Shown here piece after piece: positions 43,649 to 52,683 of a stretch of DNA of 64,000 bases (its first letter is position 1; the number at the start of each line of letters is the position of its first letter). The notes under the pieces were generated by a model. It searched no databases, was not told where the DNA came from, and saw only the letters and a list, made by a program, of their open reading frames with translations. This DNA comes from Natrinema salinisoli (GTDB taxonomy: Archaea > Halobacteriota > Halobacteria > Halobacteriales > Natrialbaceae): the NCBI RefSeq assembly GCF_020405205.1, contig NZ_CP084469.1, positions 2,852,001 through 2,916,000 on the forward strand. Direction: 5' to 3'. A program made the position numbers and the translations under genes.

Positions 43649-44779
43649 CTACTCGAGCCGATCCAACACCGCCTCTTTCTCGTAGGACAGCGAGAGCGAC
43701 CGCGAGCGGCCTCGGCCGTCGACCTCCGCGTAATCGGCGTCGATCAGTCCGAGCTGGTCGAGTTTGTTGACGATCTCGGAATAGCGCGTGTAGCCGAGGT
43801 CGGTCCGCTCGTGGAAGCCCTCGTAGACCTCGCCGGCCTGCTCGCCGTCGTGTTCGGCGATCACCTCGAGCAGCGCCCGCTCGGTGTCGGTCAGCCCCGA
43901 GAGCGACCGCGAGAGGTTGATGTACTTGGACTTCTCGTAGGCGTCCTCGACGTCCTGGCGCTCGACGGTTCGGCTGGCCCGCATCTCGGCGTTGAGTCCC
44001 GCCCGGCGCAACAGGTCGATCCCGACCCGGAGGTCGCCGCTCTCGGCGGTGAGTTCGGCGACGTACTCGAGCGTCTCCCGACCGATCACGCCCTCGTGGA
44101 AGCCGCGTGTGACCCGTTCCTCGAGGATGTCGACGATCTCGGGTTGGTCGTAGACCGGGAAGTAGACGTCCTCCGGGCGGAAGACGCTCTGGACTCTCGA
44201 GTCGAGTTCGTCGATCACGTCCAGTGCCGGGTCCGAGGAGACGACGACGACGCCGATCTTCGCGCCGGGGTACTCCTCGTGGGCCCGCAGGAGCGAGTAG
44301 AGCGTGTCCGAGGCCTCGTTCTCGTAGAAGAGGTAGTTGATATCGTCGAGCGCGACGACGAGGACCTTGTCCTCCTCGACGAGTTTCTCGGCGATCTGGC
44401 CGAACAGCTTCTTGAACGAGATGCCCGAGGAGGGTGGCTCGTAGTCGAACGTCCCCTCGAAGAGGCGCGAGAACACCGAGTACCGGGTCGCGTTGACCTG
44501 ACAGTTGACTCGAATCGTCCGGACCTCGCTCGTCTGGGCACCGACCTCGTCGAACAGCTTCTGGATCGCCGTCGTCTTTCCGGTGCCCGGCGGCCCTCGA
44601 ACCACGACGTTCAGCGGTCGCGACCCCCGCACCGCCGGGCGTAGCGCGTACGTCAGGCTCTGGGTCTGGCCCTCGCGGTGCTTGAACGTCTCGGGAACGT
44701 AGTCGATTTCGAAGACGTGCTCGTCTCTAAAGACGGATTCGTCCCACGACAACATCCCCTCGTCGGGGTCGTCTCCCAT
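43649..44779 (-). CDS. Orc1/Cdc6-family AAA+ protein
   Basis: 376 residues from the ATG at 44779. Walker A is VRGPPGTGKTTAIQK (near residue 55) and the Walker B region is VLVVALDDINYLFYEN, where the acidic pair is D-D rather than D-E. A sensor-like VVVVSSDPALDVIDELDSRVQSVF follows, and the C-terminal winged-helix DNA-binding domain begins near residue 290 (SLSGLTDTERALLEVIAEHDG). Haloarchaea encode many Orc paralogues, some of which are not linked to an origin. I see no ORB-type repeats in the flanking 250 bases, so I would not call an origin here. Confidence 0.93.
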   Translation of the reverse strand: MGDDPDEGMLSWDESVFRDEHVFEIDYVPETFKHREGQTQSLTYALRPAVRGSRPLNVVVRGPPGTGKTTAIQKLFDEVGAQTSEVRTIRVNCQVNATRYSVFSRLFEGTFDYEPPSSGISFKKLFGQIAEKLVEEDKVLVVALDDINYLFYENEASDTLYSLLRAHEEYPGAKIGVVVVSSDPALDVIDELDSRVQSVFRPEDVYFPVYDQPEIVDILEERVTRGFHEGVIGRETLEYVAELTAESGDLRVGIDLLRRAGLNAEMRASRTVERQDVEDAYEKSKYINLSRSLSGLTDTERALLEVIAEHDGEQAGEVYEGFHERTDLGYTRYSEIVNKLDQLGLIDADYAEVDGRGRSRSLSLSYEKEAVLDRLE

Positions 44780-45013
44780 CACTTTCACCCTGCTTCCGCA
44801 GCGTCTTAATGGTTCGGTGGCCCGATCCACGGTTCGACCGCGGTATTATATCTGACCATGACACTCATCCACAAAAACCAATGGCCACTCTGCCTGTCTA
44901 AGTGACAGCACTGACGGCACCGGACCGCCAGCGGTGAGAAAGTAGCGTGGAGAAAACAGAAGGTTCTGGTGTGTCACGGTGGGTGGTGCCGAGAGACGGG
45001 TTCTGAAGACGGT

Positions 45014-45181
45014 TCAAGCGGCTTCGACCCGCTCGAGCCACCGATTGAGATCGGCCGGAGCGATCCGACTGCGGTGTGAGACGCGGGCGTGGGCTCGCGC
45101 GAGGCGCGCCGCCTCGTGATCGGCATCACAGCGCAGTTCGAAGGAACACCCCTCCCTGGGACACTGGAACTGATATGGCAT
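45014..45181 (-). CDS. 55-residue zinc-binding-type small protein
   Basis: From ATG at 45181 to TGA at 45014. It opens MPYQFQCPREGCSFELRCD, with Cys at 7, 12 and 18, then a run of alanine, arginine and histidine residues (DHEAARLARAHARVSH), similar to DUF1059-like small proteins whose Cys and His residues bind a metal. It ends NRWLERVEAA. Codon use fits the genome. Function unknown. The stretch 44780-45013 upstream of it towards the Orc1 start holds no gene I can see. Confidence 0.7.
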   Translation of the reverse strand: MPYQFQCPREGCSFELRCDADHEAARLARAHARVSHRSRIAPADLNRWLERVEAA

Positions 45182-45279
45182 ACCCTAACATAGTCATTCT
45201 GTAGTGGTAGGCGTTGCACTTGCATGCCCCAGTGCGGTATACCAACGCTGCATTTCCTCGCCGGTCGACGGCGGAGCGG

Positions 45280-47328
45280 TCACTCGAACTTCTCGAGCAG
45301 CCGATCGTAGAAGACCGGGTCCGAATCGCCCTCGTCCCCGCTCGGCGCGCCGCCGTTGGCCGCGACCGCCTCGTCCCGGGCCTCGTCGGCCAGTTTCTCG
45401 ACGATCAGCTCCGGCGTCGACCGCGCCAGGTGGTCTTTGACCGGCGAGCGGTTCACCTCGAGTTCCCCGTCGACGAGGCCGACGGCTTCGATCCCGTCCA
45501 CTGTCACGTCGAACTCGGCCATCTCGCGGATCTCGTCGGCCAGATGCGAGACGAACACCGCCGTCGCGCCGTTCTCGGAGAGCGCTTCGAGGATGCCGGC
45601 GATGATCTTCGCCGACGCGCCGGGCTCGGTGATGCTCTCGAGTTCGTCGACCAGCACCAGCGAGCCCTCCCCGCCCTCGGCGAGATCGGCGAACTCCCGG
45701 ACGGTGGACTCGAAGGCGCCCGCGTCCAGCGTGCCCTGCGTCTTGGCGTGGTAGTGGAGATCGTCGAATCGCCGCAGGCGAACGCGCTCGGCGGGGACGG
45801 GCAGTCCCATGTGGGCCAGAATCACCACGCTCGCGACCAGATCCAGCGTGGAGGTCTTCCCGCCGCTGTTGACCCCCGAGAGGAGGGCGACGCCCGAGAC
45901 TTCGTAATCGACGGGGTCGATCGCTTCGAGCGGTTCGTCCAGCAGGGGAGACCGACCGCCCTCGATCGCGAACCCGACGTCGTCCGCGGCGTCGTCAGTG
46001 ACAAATTCCGGCATCACGCAGTCGTACTCCCGAGCGAACCGGGCGATCGCGAGTTCGACATCGAGCTCGAGGGCGTCCCGAACGAGCTGGCGGGCCCCCT
46101 CGCGCTGATCCGCGAGGTCCGCGGCGAGTTCGCGTTTGAGCCGGCCCGCGCGGCGCTCCTTGGCCGCCGTGAGTTCCTCGCGCAGTCGGCTGACGACGTC
46201 CTCGTCGCGCTCGACCGGGAACGTCGGCTCGTCGCTGAACGCCCGGCGAGCGATCTCCGCCTCCCCCTGATCGAGATCGAGCGCGTCGACGAGGTGATCG
46301 CGGGACGCGTCGACGGCCGCAGCGTACTCGTCCGCGAGTTCGCGGGACAGCAGCGAGTCGACGCCGGCCCCGCGCTCGACCAGGGAGAGCAGGTCCGAGC
46401 CCTCGATCGTCACGTCCTGCTCGCGGATCGCCTGGCGCAGGTGATCGTTAGCGACGCTCTCGGCCGCGCCCGCCGCCGCGTCGAGGTCGTCGACCGCCGT
46501 CGTCAGCCGGTCGAGTTCGTCGTCGCCCGCGACCGTGCCGTCCTCCTCGAGCCGCGAGAGGCCGTCCTCGAGCGCCGTGAGGTCGCAGGGCGCCTCGAGA
46601 CCGGCGGTCCGGTGGACCTCGATGGCGGCCTGTAATCGATCTCGATTGCGAGCGAAAAACGCCAGCGAGCGCTCGGGAACGACGTCCGACGGATTTTCGA
46701 GGGCGTCGGGTCGGACCTGCACGTCGCCCTCGAGTGTCACGCCGGCGAACGACTCGTCGAGGGCGATGACGGTCGAGTACCCCCGGGCGAGTTCGGCCAG
46801 CCCCTGTGCGTCTTCGACGACCTCGACGGAGAGTTCCGGAATCGCTTCGCGCGCCTCGGAGTAGCGCTCGGCGTCCGTCGTCGCCAGACACCGCTCGCGG
46901 ACCTGCACGTCACCGGGTTCCCGGAGGGGTTCCAGTCCCTCGAGCGCGTCGAGCACGTCGGGGTCGGGCTCGCGCTCGAGCGCATCGGCCGCGAACGCCT
47001 GTACCTCTTCGATGCGGGACCGTTTTGGACTCGGATAGAGCGTTTCGAGTCGCCGGGCCGCGTAGTCGGTGACCGTGCGCTCCTCGAGCAGCTCGAGGAC
47101 CGCGCGGTAGACTTCCCGTGCGCGGTCGGTCGCCAGAAACCCGCCGGGATCGTCGTGCTCGAGCCGGATCGCGCCGCGCGCGATGCGGGCGGCCCGCCCC
47201 TGGGTGATCCCCGGCGCGGCCGCGATCGCTTCCACGTCACCCGTCCGCAGCGCGCGCTCGGGATCGTCGAGCTCGGCTAGCGCTCGGGCCGTCTTTTCAC
47301 CGACGCCCGGAATCGACTCGAGGTCCAT
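45280..47328 (-). CDS. MutS-family ATPase with N-terminal helix-hairpin-helix
   Basis: 682 residues. It starts with a helix-hairpin-helix motif (MDLESIPGVGEKTARALAEL), passes through long helical segments of the MutS core/clamp type, and ends in an ABC-like ATPase with GVNSGGKTSTLDLVA (Walker A), LVLVDELESITEPG (Walker B) and VFVSHLADEI. The mismatch-reading domain of MutS1 is absent. It therefore belongs with the MutS2/MutS5-like archaeal proteins, thought to bind DNA junctions or process intermediates. The ATG at 47328 begins exactly at the HhH domain. Divergent from the nitroreductase gene with 79 bases between them. Confidence 0.88.
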   Translation of the reverse strand: MDLESIPGVGEKTARALAELDDPERALRTGDVEAIAAAPGITQGRAARIARGAIRLEHDDPGGFLATDRAREVYRAVLELLEERTVTDYAARRLETLYPSPKRSRIEEVQAFAADALEREPDPDVLDALEGLEPLREPGDVQVRERCLATTDAERYSEAREAIPELSVEVVEDAQGLAELARGYSTVIALDESFAGVTLEGDVQVRPDALENPSDVVPERSLAFFARNRDRLQAAIEVHRTAGLEAPCDLTALEDGLSRLEEDGTVAGDDELDRLTTAVDDLDAAAGAAESVANDHLRQAIREQDVTIEGSDLLSLVERGAGVDSLLSRELADEYAAAVDASRDHLVDALDLDQGEAEIARRAFSDEPTFPVERDEDVVSRLREELTAAKERRAGRLKRELAADLADQREGARQLVRDALELDVELAIARFAREYDCVMPEFVTDDAADDVGFAIEGGRSPLLDEPLEAIDPVDYEVSGVALLSGVNSGGKTSTLDLVASVVILAHMGLPVPAERVRLRRFDDLHYHAKTQGTLDAGAFESTVREFADLAEGGEGSLVLVDELESITEPGASAKIIAGILEALSENGATAVFVSHLADEIREMAEFDVTVDGIEAVGLVDGELEVNRSPVKDHLARSTPELIVEKLADEARDEAVAANGGAPSGDEGDSDPVFYDRLLEKFE

Positions 47329-47407
47329 GTTCTCGAGATGCGTATCAAACCGGAATGAGAAAAAGTTCCCGCCCGGGCTTTTCGGGGCCGACGTGGTAGC
47401 TCGAGCC

Positions 47408-48973
47408 ATGCCGATCGGCGCGCTCGACTATCACGACCGGACGAAGCACTCGCCCAGAACCGTCCGCGAAGCCGGATACGGGCTCGATTTCGACAACAAG
47501 CCGCGGCCGTACAAGGAGTACGTGGACCGCCCAAAACGACCGCTAGCCGATCGGATTCGGCCGCCTCAGCAACCTGCGCTGGCGGCGATCGCAGAGTCGA
47601 CACCCGACGGGACCCCGACCCGGGATCGGCACCCCGATCGCGAGACCGTCACGAATCTGTGTTACTACGCCGCGGGTATCACGAAGCGAATAACCAAGCG
47701 CGGGCGCTCGCTGCTGTTTCGCGCCGCGGCGACGACCGGCGCGCTCTACCACGTCGATCTGTACGTCGTCTGCGGCGATCTCGAGGGACCCGGCGGTTCG
47801 GGTACTCCGAGGACCGATCTCGAGGCCGGCGTCTACCACTTCGATCCCCGGACGCTGTCGCTCGACGTACTCCGAGAGGGAGACTACCGCGGCGTGCTCG
47901 CGAGTGCGAGCGCAGACGAGGGTGTCGCCGACGCGCCACTTTCGTTCGTCGCGACTTCGACGTGGTGGCGCAACGCCTGGAAGTACGGCGACCGGACGTT
48001 TCGCCACGCGTTCTGGGACTCCGGCACGACCCTCGCGAACCTGCTCGCGGTCGCCCACGCGCTCGACTACCGCGCCGAGATCGTCACCGGCTTCGCGGAC
48101 CGACCCGTCGCCGACCTGCTCGGACTCGAGCCCGAACGCGAAGCGCCGCTGGAACTGGTCCCAATCGGAACGGGCGACAGTGTTCCCGAGTCCGACCGTG
48201 ACGATCTCGAGGCGATCGACCACGCCACCGAACCTCTTTCACCGACCGAAAAGTCGTTCCCGACGATCCACGAGGCGTGGTCGGCCGGTACCCTCGAGAG
48301 CGGTGCGATGGCGAAATCCTGGCGGTCCGAACGACCCGCGGCACCGATCGGGACTCGCGAACACGGTGACGGGGACCGGATCGCACTCGAGCCGGTCGAT
48401 GACGAGACGGCCTCGAGCCGGCCGATCCACGAGACGATCCGTCGCCGCGGCTCCTGTCGCGAGTACGATCGTGACTCGATCAGCTTCCGGAAGCTCTCGA
48501 CCGTACTCGACCGCGCCGTTCGGGGTGTTCCGATGGATATCCGACGACAGAGGGACCCGCCGCTGTCGTTCGTCGACCCCTATCTCGTCGTCACCGCCGT
48601 CGAGGGTCTCGAGGCCGGCACGTATCGGTATCACCCGGCGGCGGGCGAGCTCGAGCGGCTCCGGGCTGGCGAGTTCCGTAGCGAAGCGGGCCACCTCGCA
48701 ATCGATCAGCGGCTGGCCGCCGACGCCGCTGCCTGTATTTACTTCCTGACCGACCTCGAGGATATCGTCGACGCGCTCGGAGACCGTGGGTATCGGGTAG
48801 CGCAACTCGAGGCGTCGCTGACGGCCGGCCGGCTGTATCTGGGAACCTACGCCCACCGTGATCTCGGCGGGACCGGACTGACGTTCTACGACGACGCCGT
48901 CTCCGACTTCTTCGCGCCGCGTGCCGCGGGACAAACCCCGATTTTCCTGTATACGATCGGGCGGCCGGCCTGA
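47408..48973 (+). CDS. Double-domain SagB-like nitroreductase family protein
   Basis: 521 residues with two nitroreductase-fold halves. The N-terminal half (LLFRAAATTGALYHVDLYVV ... SFVATSTWWRNAWKYGDRTFRHAFWDSG) and the C-terminal half (SCREYDRDSISFRKLSTVLDRAV ... LGTYAHRDLGGTGLTFYDD) both show the FMN-binding-type pattern. The opening MPIGALDYHDRTKHSPRTV is typical of SagB-type oxidases, which oxidise azolines in ribosomal peptide toxins when paired with cyclodehydratases. No cyclodehydratase or precursor is in this window, so a stand-alone oxidoreductase is as likely. The ATG at 47408 is used; the upstream frame overlaps the mutS-like start. Confidence 0.82.
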   Translation: MPIGALDYHDRTKHSPRTVREAGYGLDFDNKPRPYKEYVDRPKRPLADRIRPPQQPALAAIAESTPDGTPTRDRHPDRETVTNLCYYAAGITKRITKRGRSLLFRAAATTGALYHVDLYVVCGDLEGPGGSGTPRTDLEAGVYHFDPRTLSLDVLREGDYRGVLASASADEGVADAPLSFVATSTWWRNAWKYGDRTFRHAFWDSGTTLANLLAVAHALDYRAEIVTGFADRPVADLLGLEPEREAPLELVPIGTGDSVPESDRDDLEAIDHATEPLSPTEKSFPTIHEAWSAGTLESGAMAKSWRSERPAAPIGTREHGDGDRIALEPVDDETASSRPIHETIRRRGSCREYDRDSISFRKLSTVLDRAVRGVPMDIRRQRDPPLSFVDPYLVVTAVEGLEAGTYRYHPAAGELERLRAGEFRSEAGHLAIDQRLAADAAACIYFLTDLEDIVDALGDRGYRVAQLEASLTAGRLYLGTYAHRDLGGTGLTFYDDAVSDFFAPRAAGQTPIFLYTIGRPA

Positions 48974-49171
48974 GCCCGTCTCTCGTCGACGTCGAATCGG
49001 AACCCGTGGGCGAGAATAGCACGCGCTGACGGGGTTGTCCCACTTTTATACGGCCGCGCGTCGCTCCATCGAGCATGCAGCCGAATCGGCGGCCCGAGCG
49101 CTCGGGCTCGAGGCAGTGGCGTCGACCGCCGTCGAGTCAGTACCCGACTCAGGGGCGGCAGGAGCGAACAC

Positions 49172-50131
49172 ATGGAGTATGAACGCACAGACGTCCCCGT
49201 CGATCGACTCGAACTGCTCCGGGCCTACGGCTACGGGCTCTGCATGGGCGCGGCCGACGCGCTCCCGGGCGTCTCCGGCGGTACGGTGGCGCTCTTGCTC
49301 GGGTTCTACAGCCGGCTGATCGCCGCCATCACCGCGTTTACTCCCCGCCGAGCGATCGCCGTCCTCCGGGGCTACCACCCCGAGCGGCGAACGCGAGCGC
49401 GGGAGGAGCTGCTCGAGCTGGACCTGCAGTTCCTGATTCCGCTCGGCGTCGGCATGGTCACCGCGGTCGTCCTCATCGCGGACGTCGTCTCGTCGCTCGC
49501 GGAAACCCATCCGATCGCCATCTTCGGCTTCTTTACCGGGCTGATCGCCGCCTCGGCGATCACGCTGGGTCGGAGCCTCGAGTTGTCCTCGCCCACACAC
49601 GTCGGGGCTGCGGTGGCGGGTGCGACCCTCGCGTTGCTGGTCGCTGCCGACGTCCTCCAGCTCCCCGGTGGCGGTCCGCTCGTGATCGTCTTCGCCGGTG
49701 CGATCGCGATCAGTGCGATGATCCTGCCGGGGATCTCCGGCTCGCTGATCCTGATCCTGCTCGGCCAGTACGTCTTCCTCTCCGGCGAACTGAGCGAGTT
49801 CGTCCGTGCCGGCCTGGGCCTGCTCGACGACGGATCGCTCGCGGCAGTCACCGGCCCGGGAACGACCGTCGCGCTGTTCATGGTCGGCGGAATCGTCGGC
49901 CTCGTCACGATCGCTCGAGTCGTACGTGCCGCACTGGCCCGCAATCGCGGCCTGACTCTCGTCTTCCTGGTGAGTCTCATCGCTGGGTCGGTTCCCGCCC
50001 CGTTGCACAACATCGCCGACGCACACGCGTGGACGACGGAGACGATCGGGTTAACGGCCGCGTGGGCAGTGGTTGGAGCGATCGCCCTGTTCTCGCTCGA
50101 GCTCCTCGTCGGCGGGTTCGATCCGGAGTGA
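49172..50131 (+). CDS. DUF368/PopT-like polyprenyl-phosphate translocase
   Basis: 319 residues, about eight helices. Two related motifs, GAADALPGVSGGTVALLLGFYSRL near the start and MILPGISGSLILILLGQYVF in the middle, mark the two inverted repeats of DUF368. Members of this family have been linked to recycling of undecaprenyl phosphate in bacteria; in an archaeon dolichyl phosphate would be the carrier for N-glycosylation. That extension is inference. The TATA-like CTTTTATAC near 49044 is rather far upstream, so a leader is possible. Confidence 0.85.
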   Translation: MEYERTDVPVDRLELLRAYGYGLCMGAADALPGVSGGTVALLLGFYSRLIAAITAFTPRRAIAVLRGYHPERRTRAREELLELDLQFLIPLGVGMVTAVVLIADVVSSLAETHPIAIFGFFTGLIAASAITLGRSLELSSPTHVGAAVAGATLALLVAADVLQLPGGGPLVIVFAGAIAISAMILPGISGSLILILLGQYVFLSGELSEFVRAGLGLLDDGSLAAVTGPGTTVALFMVGGIVGLVTIARVVRAALARNRGLTLVFLVSLIAGSVPAPLHNIADAHAWTTETIGLTAAWAVVGAIALFSLELLVGGFDPE

Positions 50132-50218
50132 GCGGAGCGAGCCGACGATCCCGTTCGATACGGATCCGCTTGCGTCCGCCGGTATCGTCGTTATTTCATC
50201 GGTGGTGGTAGCACGAGT

Positions 50219-50410
50219 ATGCCAGTCACGGCGCTCACGGGGCGGAAACCGATACGAACGCTGTCGATCCGCACGCTCCTCGTGGCGGCGACGCGGGAGT
50301 TCGACCGCGGAAACTGGGAGCGCGGACTCTTGCTGCTCGGCCTCGTCGTCCTCGCCCGATCGGGAGTCGTTATAGACGTGCTCCGCGGTGATCGGCCGGA
50401 ATCCGATTAG
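50219..50410 (+). CDS. Small single-span membrane protein
   Basis: 63 residues. The first part is basic (GRKPIRTLSIRTLLVAATREFDRGNWERG), followed by a short hydrophobic stretch (LLLLGLVVLARSGVVIDVL) and a charged end. Its stop codon overlaps that of the convergent gene at 50407-50748 within TTAG. No family recognised. Confidence 0.5.
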   Translation: MPVTALTGRKPIRTLSIRTLLVAATREFDRGNWERGLLLLGLVVLARSGVVIDVLRGDRPESD

Positions 50411-50748
50411 TCGCCGAAGTCGGCGTCCTCGAAGTGTTCGTTCGCAAGGTCGTCGATCATGTCCTCGATTTCGGCCTGCTCGTCGTCCTCGAGATCCTCG
50501 ACTGCACCGACGCCGTGGCCGCCGCTTTTCGCCGTCTGCAGGGCGTTCCTGTTGAGGTCCCCGTCGGGATCGACCACCGGGAGCTTCAGATCCGTGAAGT
50601 TCTCCGGCGGGAACCCCGAGGCCGAGAGAATGAAGTGGTCGGCGACCTCGCTCAGGTCGTCGGTGTCGAAATCCTCGAGTTGCGGTTCGTCCCATTCCTC
50701 GGTCGTCGTGCCGGAGAAGTCGGGTTCGTGCATCTCGTAGTCGGTCAT
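50407..50748 (-). CDS. Small very acidic protein of unknown function
   Basis: 113 residues from ATG at 50748 (MTDYEMHEPDFSGTTTEEWDEPQLEDFD). Recognisable conserved part: DHFILSASGFPPENFTDLKLPVVDPDG. The end is a helix rich in Asp/Glu (EDDEQAEIEDMIDDLANEHFEDADFGD). A common haloarchaeal conserved protein by style, but I know of no function. The convergent neighbour's stop overlaps the last codon. Confidence 0.75.
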   Translation of the reverse strand: MTDYEMHEPDFSGTTTEEWDEPQLEDFDTDDLSEVADHFILSASGFPPENFTDLKLPVVDPDGDLNRNALQTAKSGGHGVGAVEDLEDDEQAEIEDMIDDLANEHFEDADFGD

Positions 50749-50870
50749 GTGCGTGGCTACCCCGCGCCGGAAAATCGGCGTCCCCCTTGCGTTCTCAGTG
50801 GGTTCGAGTGGGCCTCGAAAACGACACCTCGATCCTCGTCCGCGAGGGCTTGCTGAGAGAGCCGCCGGTA

Positions 50871-51860
50871 CTACCAGCGATGGTGGACGTGTTCGAACAC
50901 GTACTCCTCGTAGACGTCCCGAACGGCCCCGTGAACCCGATTCGAGAGCGGCGGGAGCTCCGAGACGGCGGCGTTGCTGCGGACGTGGTCCGGCGACGTG
51001 GTCCCGGGGATGACCGTCGAAACCGCCTCGTGGTCCAGGATCCACCGGAGCGTGAGTTCTGCCAGCGACAGGTCGTCGGGCACGTGGGCCTCGAGCGCGT
51101 CGACGGCGTCGTGACCCGTTTCGTAGGGAACGCCCGCGAACGTCTCGCCGACGTCGAAGGCCTCGCCCTCCCGGTTGTAATTGCGATGATCGTCCTCGGG
51201 GAACGTCTGGTCGCGCTCGAGCGCGCCGGTCAGCAGCCCCGAGGCGTACGGGACCCGGACGATCACGCCGATATCTTCCGCCCGGGCGCGTTCGAAGAAC
51301 AGCTCCGCGGGCCGCTGGCGGAACGGGTTGAAGATGAGCTGGACGGTCTCGACGACGTCGTACTCGATCGCCTTGAGCGCTTCCTCGACTTTTTCGACGC
51401 TCACGCCGGCGTGAGCGATCTTTCCCTCGTCGGCGAGTCGCTCTAGCGCGTCGAAGGTCGACGGCTGGTAGTACGCCGCCGTCGGCGGGCAGTGCAACTG
51501 AAGGAGGTCGAGGGTTTCCTCGCCGAGATTCTCGCGGCTCCGGTCGACGAACGCGGAGAGGTGGTCGTAGTCGTAGCCGTCGGCCTCGTGGGGCTCGAGG
51601 CGTCGCCCCGCTTTCGTCGCGACGAACACGTCGTCGTGGGCGTCCCGTTCGTCGAGGACGCGGCCGATGTGGCGTTCGCTGCGGCCGTCGCCGTACACGT
51701 CCGCGGTGTCGACGAAGTCGACCCCCGCGTCGAGGGCAGCGCGGACGACGTCGCGGCCGGTCTCGTCGGCCACGTCGCCCCAGTCGCCGCCGATATTCCA
51801 CGTCCCGAGGCCGACCTCGGAGACGTCGCGTCCGGTCGAACCGAGTCGTCGATGGTTCAT
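50871..51860 (-). CDS. Aldo/keto reductase
   Basis: 329 residues, a TIM-barrel NAD(P)H oxidoreductase. Catalytic tetrad is visible: Asp and Tyr in DTADVYGDGRSERHIG, Lys in VFVATKAGRRLE and His in LLQLHCPPTAAYY. The cofactor-binding end has LRWILDHEAVSTVIPGTTSPDHV. The substrate is unknown. It starts with ATG at 51860 and lies upstream of the acidic protein, 122 bases apart. Confidence 0.93.
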   Translation of the reverse strand: MNHRRLGSTGRDVSEVGLGTWNIGGDWGDVADETGRDVVRAALDAGVDFVDTADVYGDGRSERHIGRVLDERDAHDDVFVATKAGRRLEPHEADGYDYDHLSAFVDRSRENLGEETLDLLQLHCPPTAAYYQPSTFDALERLADEGKIAHAGVSVEKVEEALKAIEYDVVETVQLIFNPFRQRPAELFFERARAEDIGVIVRVPYASGLLTGALERDQTFPEDDHRNYNREGEAFDVGETFAGVPYETGHDAVDALEAHVPDDLSLAELTLRWILDHEAVSTVIPGTTSPDHVRSNAAVSELPPLSNRVHGAVRDVYEEYVFEHVHHRW

Positions 51861-51933
51861 ATGCGAGCGTGTTCTCGAACGGGCCTATGCGTTAGCCTGC
51901 CGGCAACCGTCACGGCGAGCGCCGGCGACGGAG

Positions 51934-52503
51934 TCAGTTCCCGTCGTCGTACTCGTACTCCCGTTCCGGATCCTCGACGCCCTCGGTTCGAGAGCCGACC
52001 CAGGCCCCGAGCGCCAGCCCGTAGACGAGGTGACCGGCGTGAAAGAGCGCGAGTTCGTCGGCCTCGAGCCGGATATCGAGCAGTTCCTGGAGCACGACCT
52101 GGACACCGAACGCCGACAGGACCATGCCGTAGACCGCGCCCCAGACGAGCCCGCGCTGTTCGGGCTCGATGGACCGACCGGCGGTGTACAGGGAAAACAG
52201 CGCGCCGAAGACCGCGCCCGAACTGACCCCATAGAGGAGGTGGAGCCCGAGGCCGGCGATCCGGTGGTCGGCGGGGTCGCCGCCGGCGACGTACTGCGAC
52301 CAGAAGTTCGCCGACGGCGGCAGTGATCGCAGGAGCGGGAGCCGAAACGCCGTCATAATGAGCGTTGCAACGACTCCCCCTTGCATCCCGCGGGCTACCG
52401 CGTCCGCGATGTGTTCCTCGCGGGAGTGTTCGTCGGCCTCGCTCGTGTGGCCCTCGGTGTCGATAACCGAACGGAGTCGTCCCAGTCGATTTGAGATAGC
52501 CAT
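51934..52503 (-). CDS. Multi-span membrane protein (DUF6789-like)
   Basis: 189 residues. A polar N-terminus of about 38 residues precedes four hydrophobic segments, with the family-like stretch GGVVATLIMTAFRLPLL and LGLHLLYGVSSGAVFGALFSL, and HAGHLVYGLALGAWVGSR near the end. The C-terminus is acidic. It faces the Gfo/Idh gene across a short promoter region. Assignment to DUF6789 is by memory of pattern; the function of that family is unknown. Confidence 0.7.
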   Translation of the reverse strand: MAISNRLGRLRSVIDTEGHTSEADEHSREEHIADAVARGMQGGVVATLIMTAFRLPLLRSLPPSANFWSQYVAGGDPADHRIAGLGLHLLYGVSSGAVFGALFSLYTAGRSIEPEQRGLVWGAVYGMVLSAFGVQVVLQELLDIRLEADELALFHAGHLVYGLALGAWVGSRTEGVEDPEREYEYDDGN

Positions 52504-52683
52504 GGTGATCGGGATAGCGGTCCTACCAGAGACATCGCCTTAACCGTCCGGCGTGCTGTGTACTGGTTCGCCTATCGCGGCCACGACCGGGGTAACTCGG
52601 CAGCGATGGGTCCGGTGGTCGCGACGATCACCGCTCGTCGGAGACTGCTGGAATACTTATACGGGTCGGCGAAACACACGGGC

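Noticed and set aside
44780-45240. Possible replication origin beside orc1/cdc6
   Set aside because: I looked for ORB-like repeats on both strands and saw none; AT content is only locally raised.
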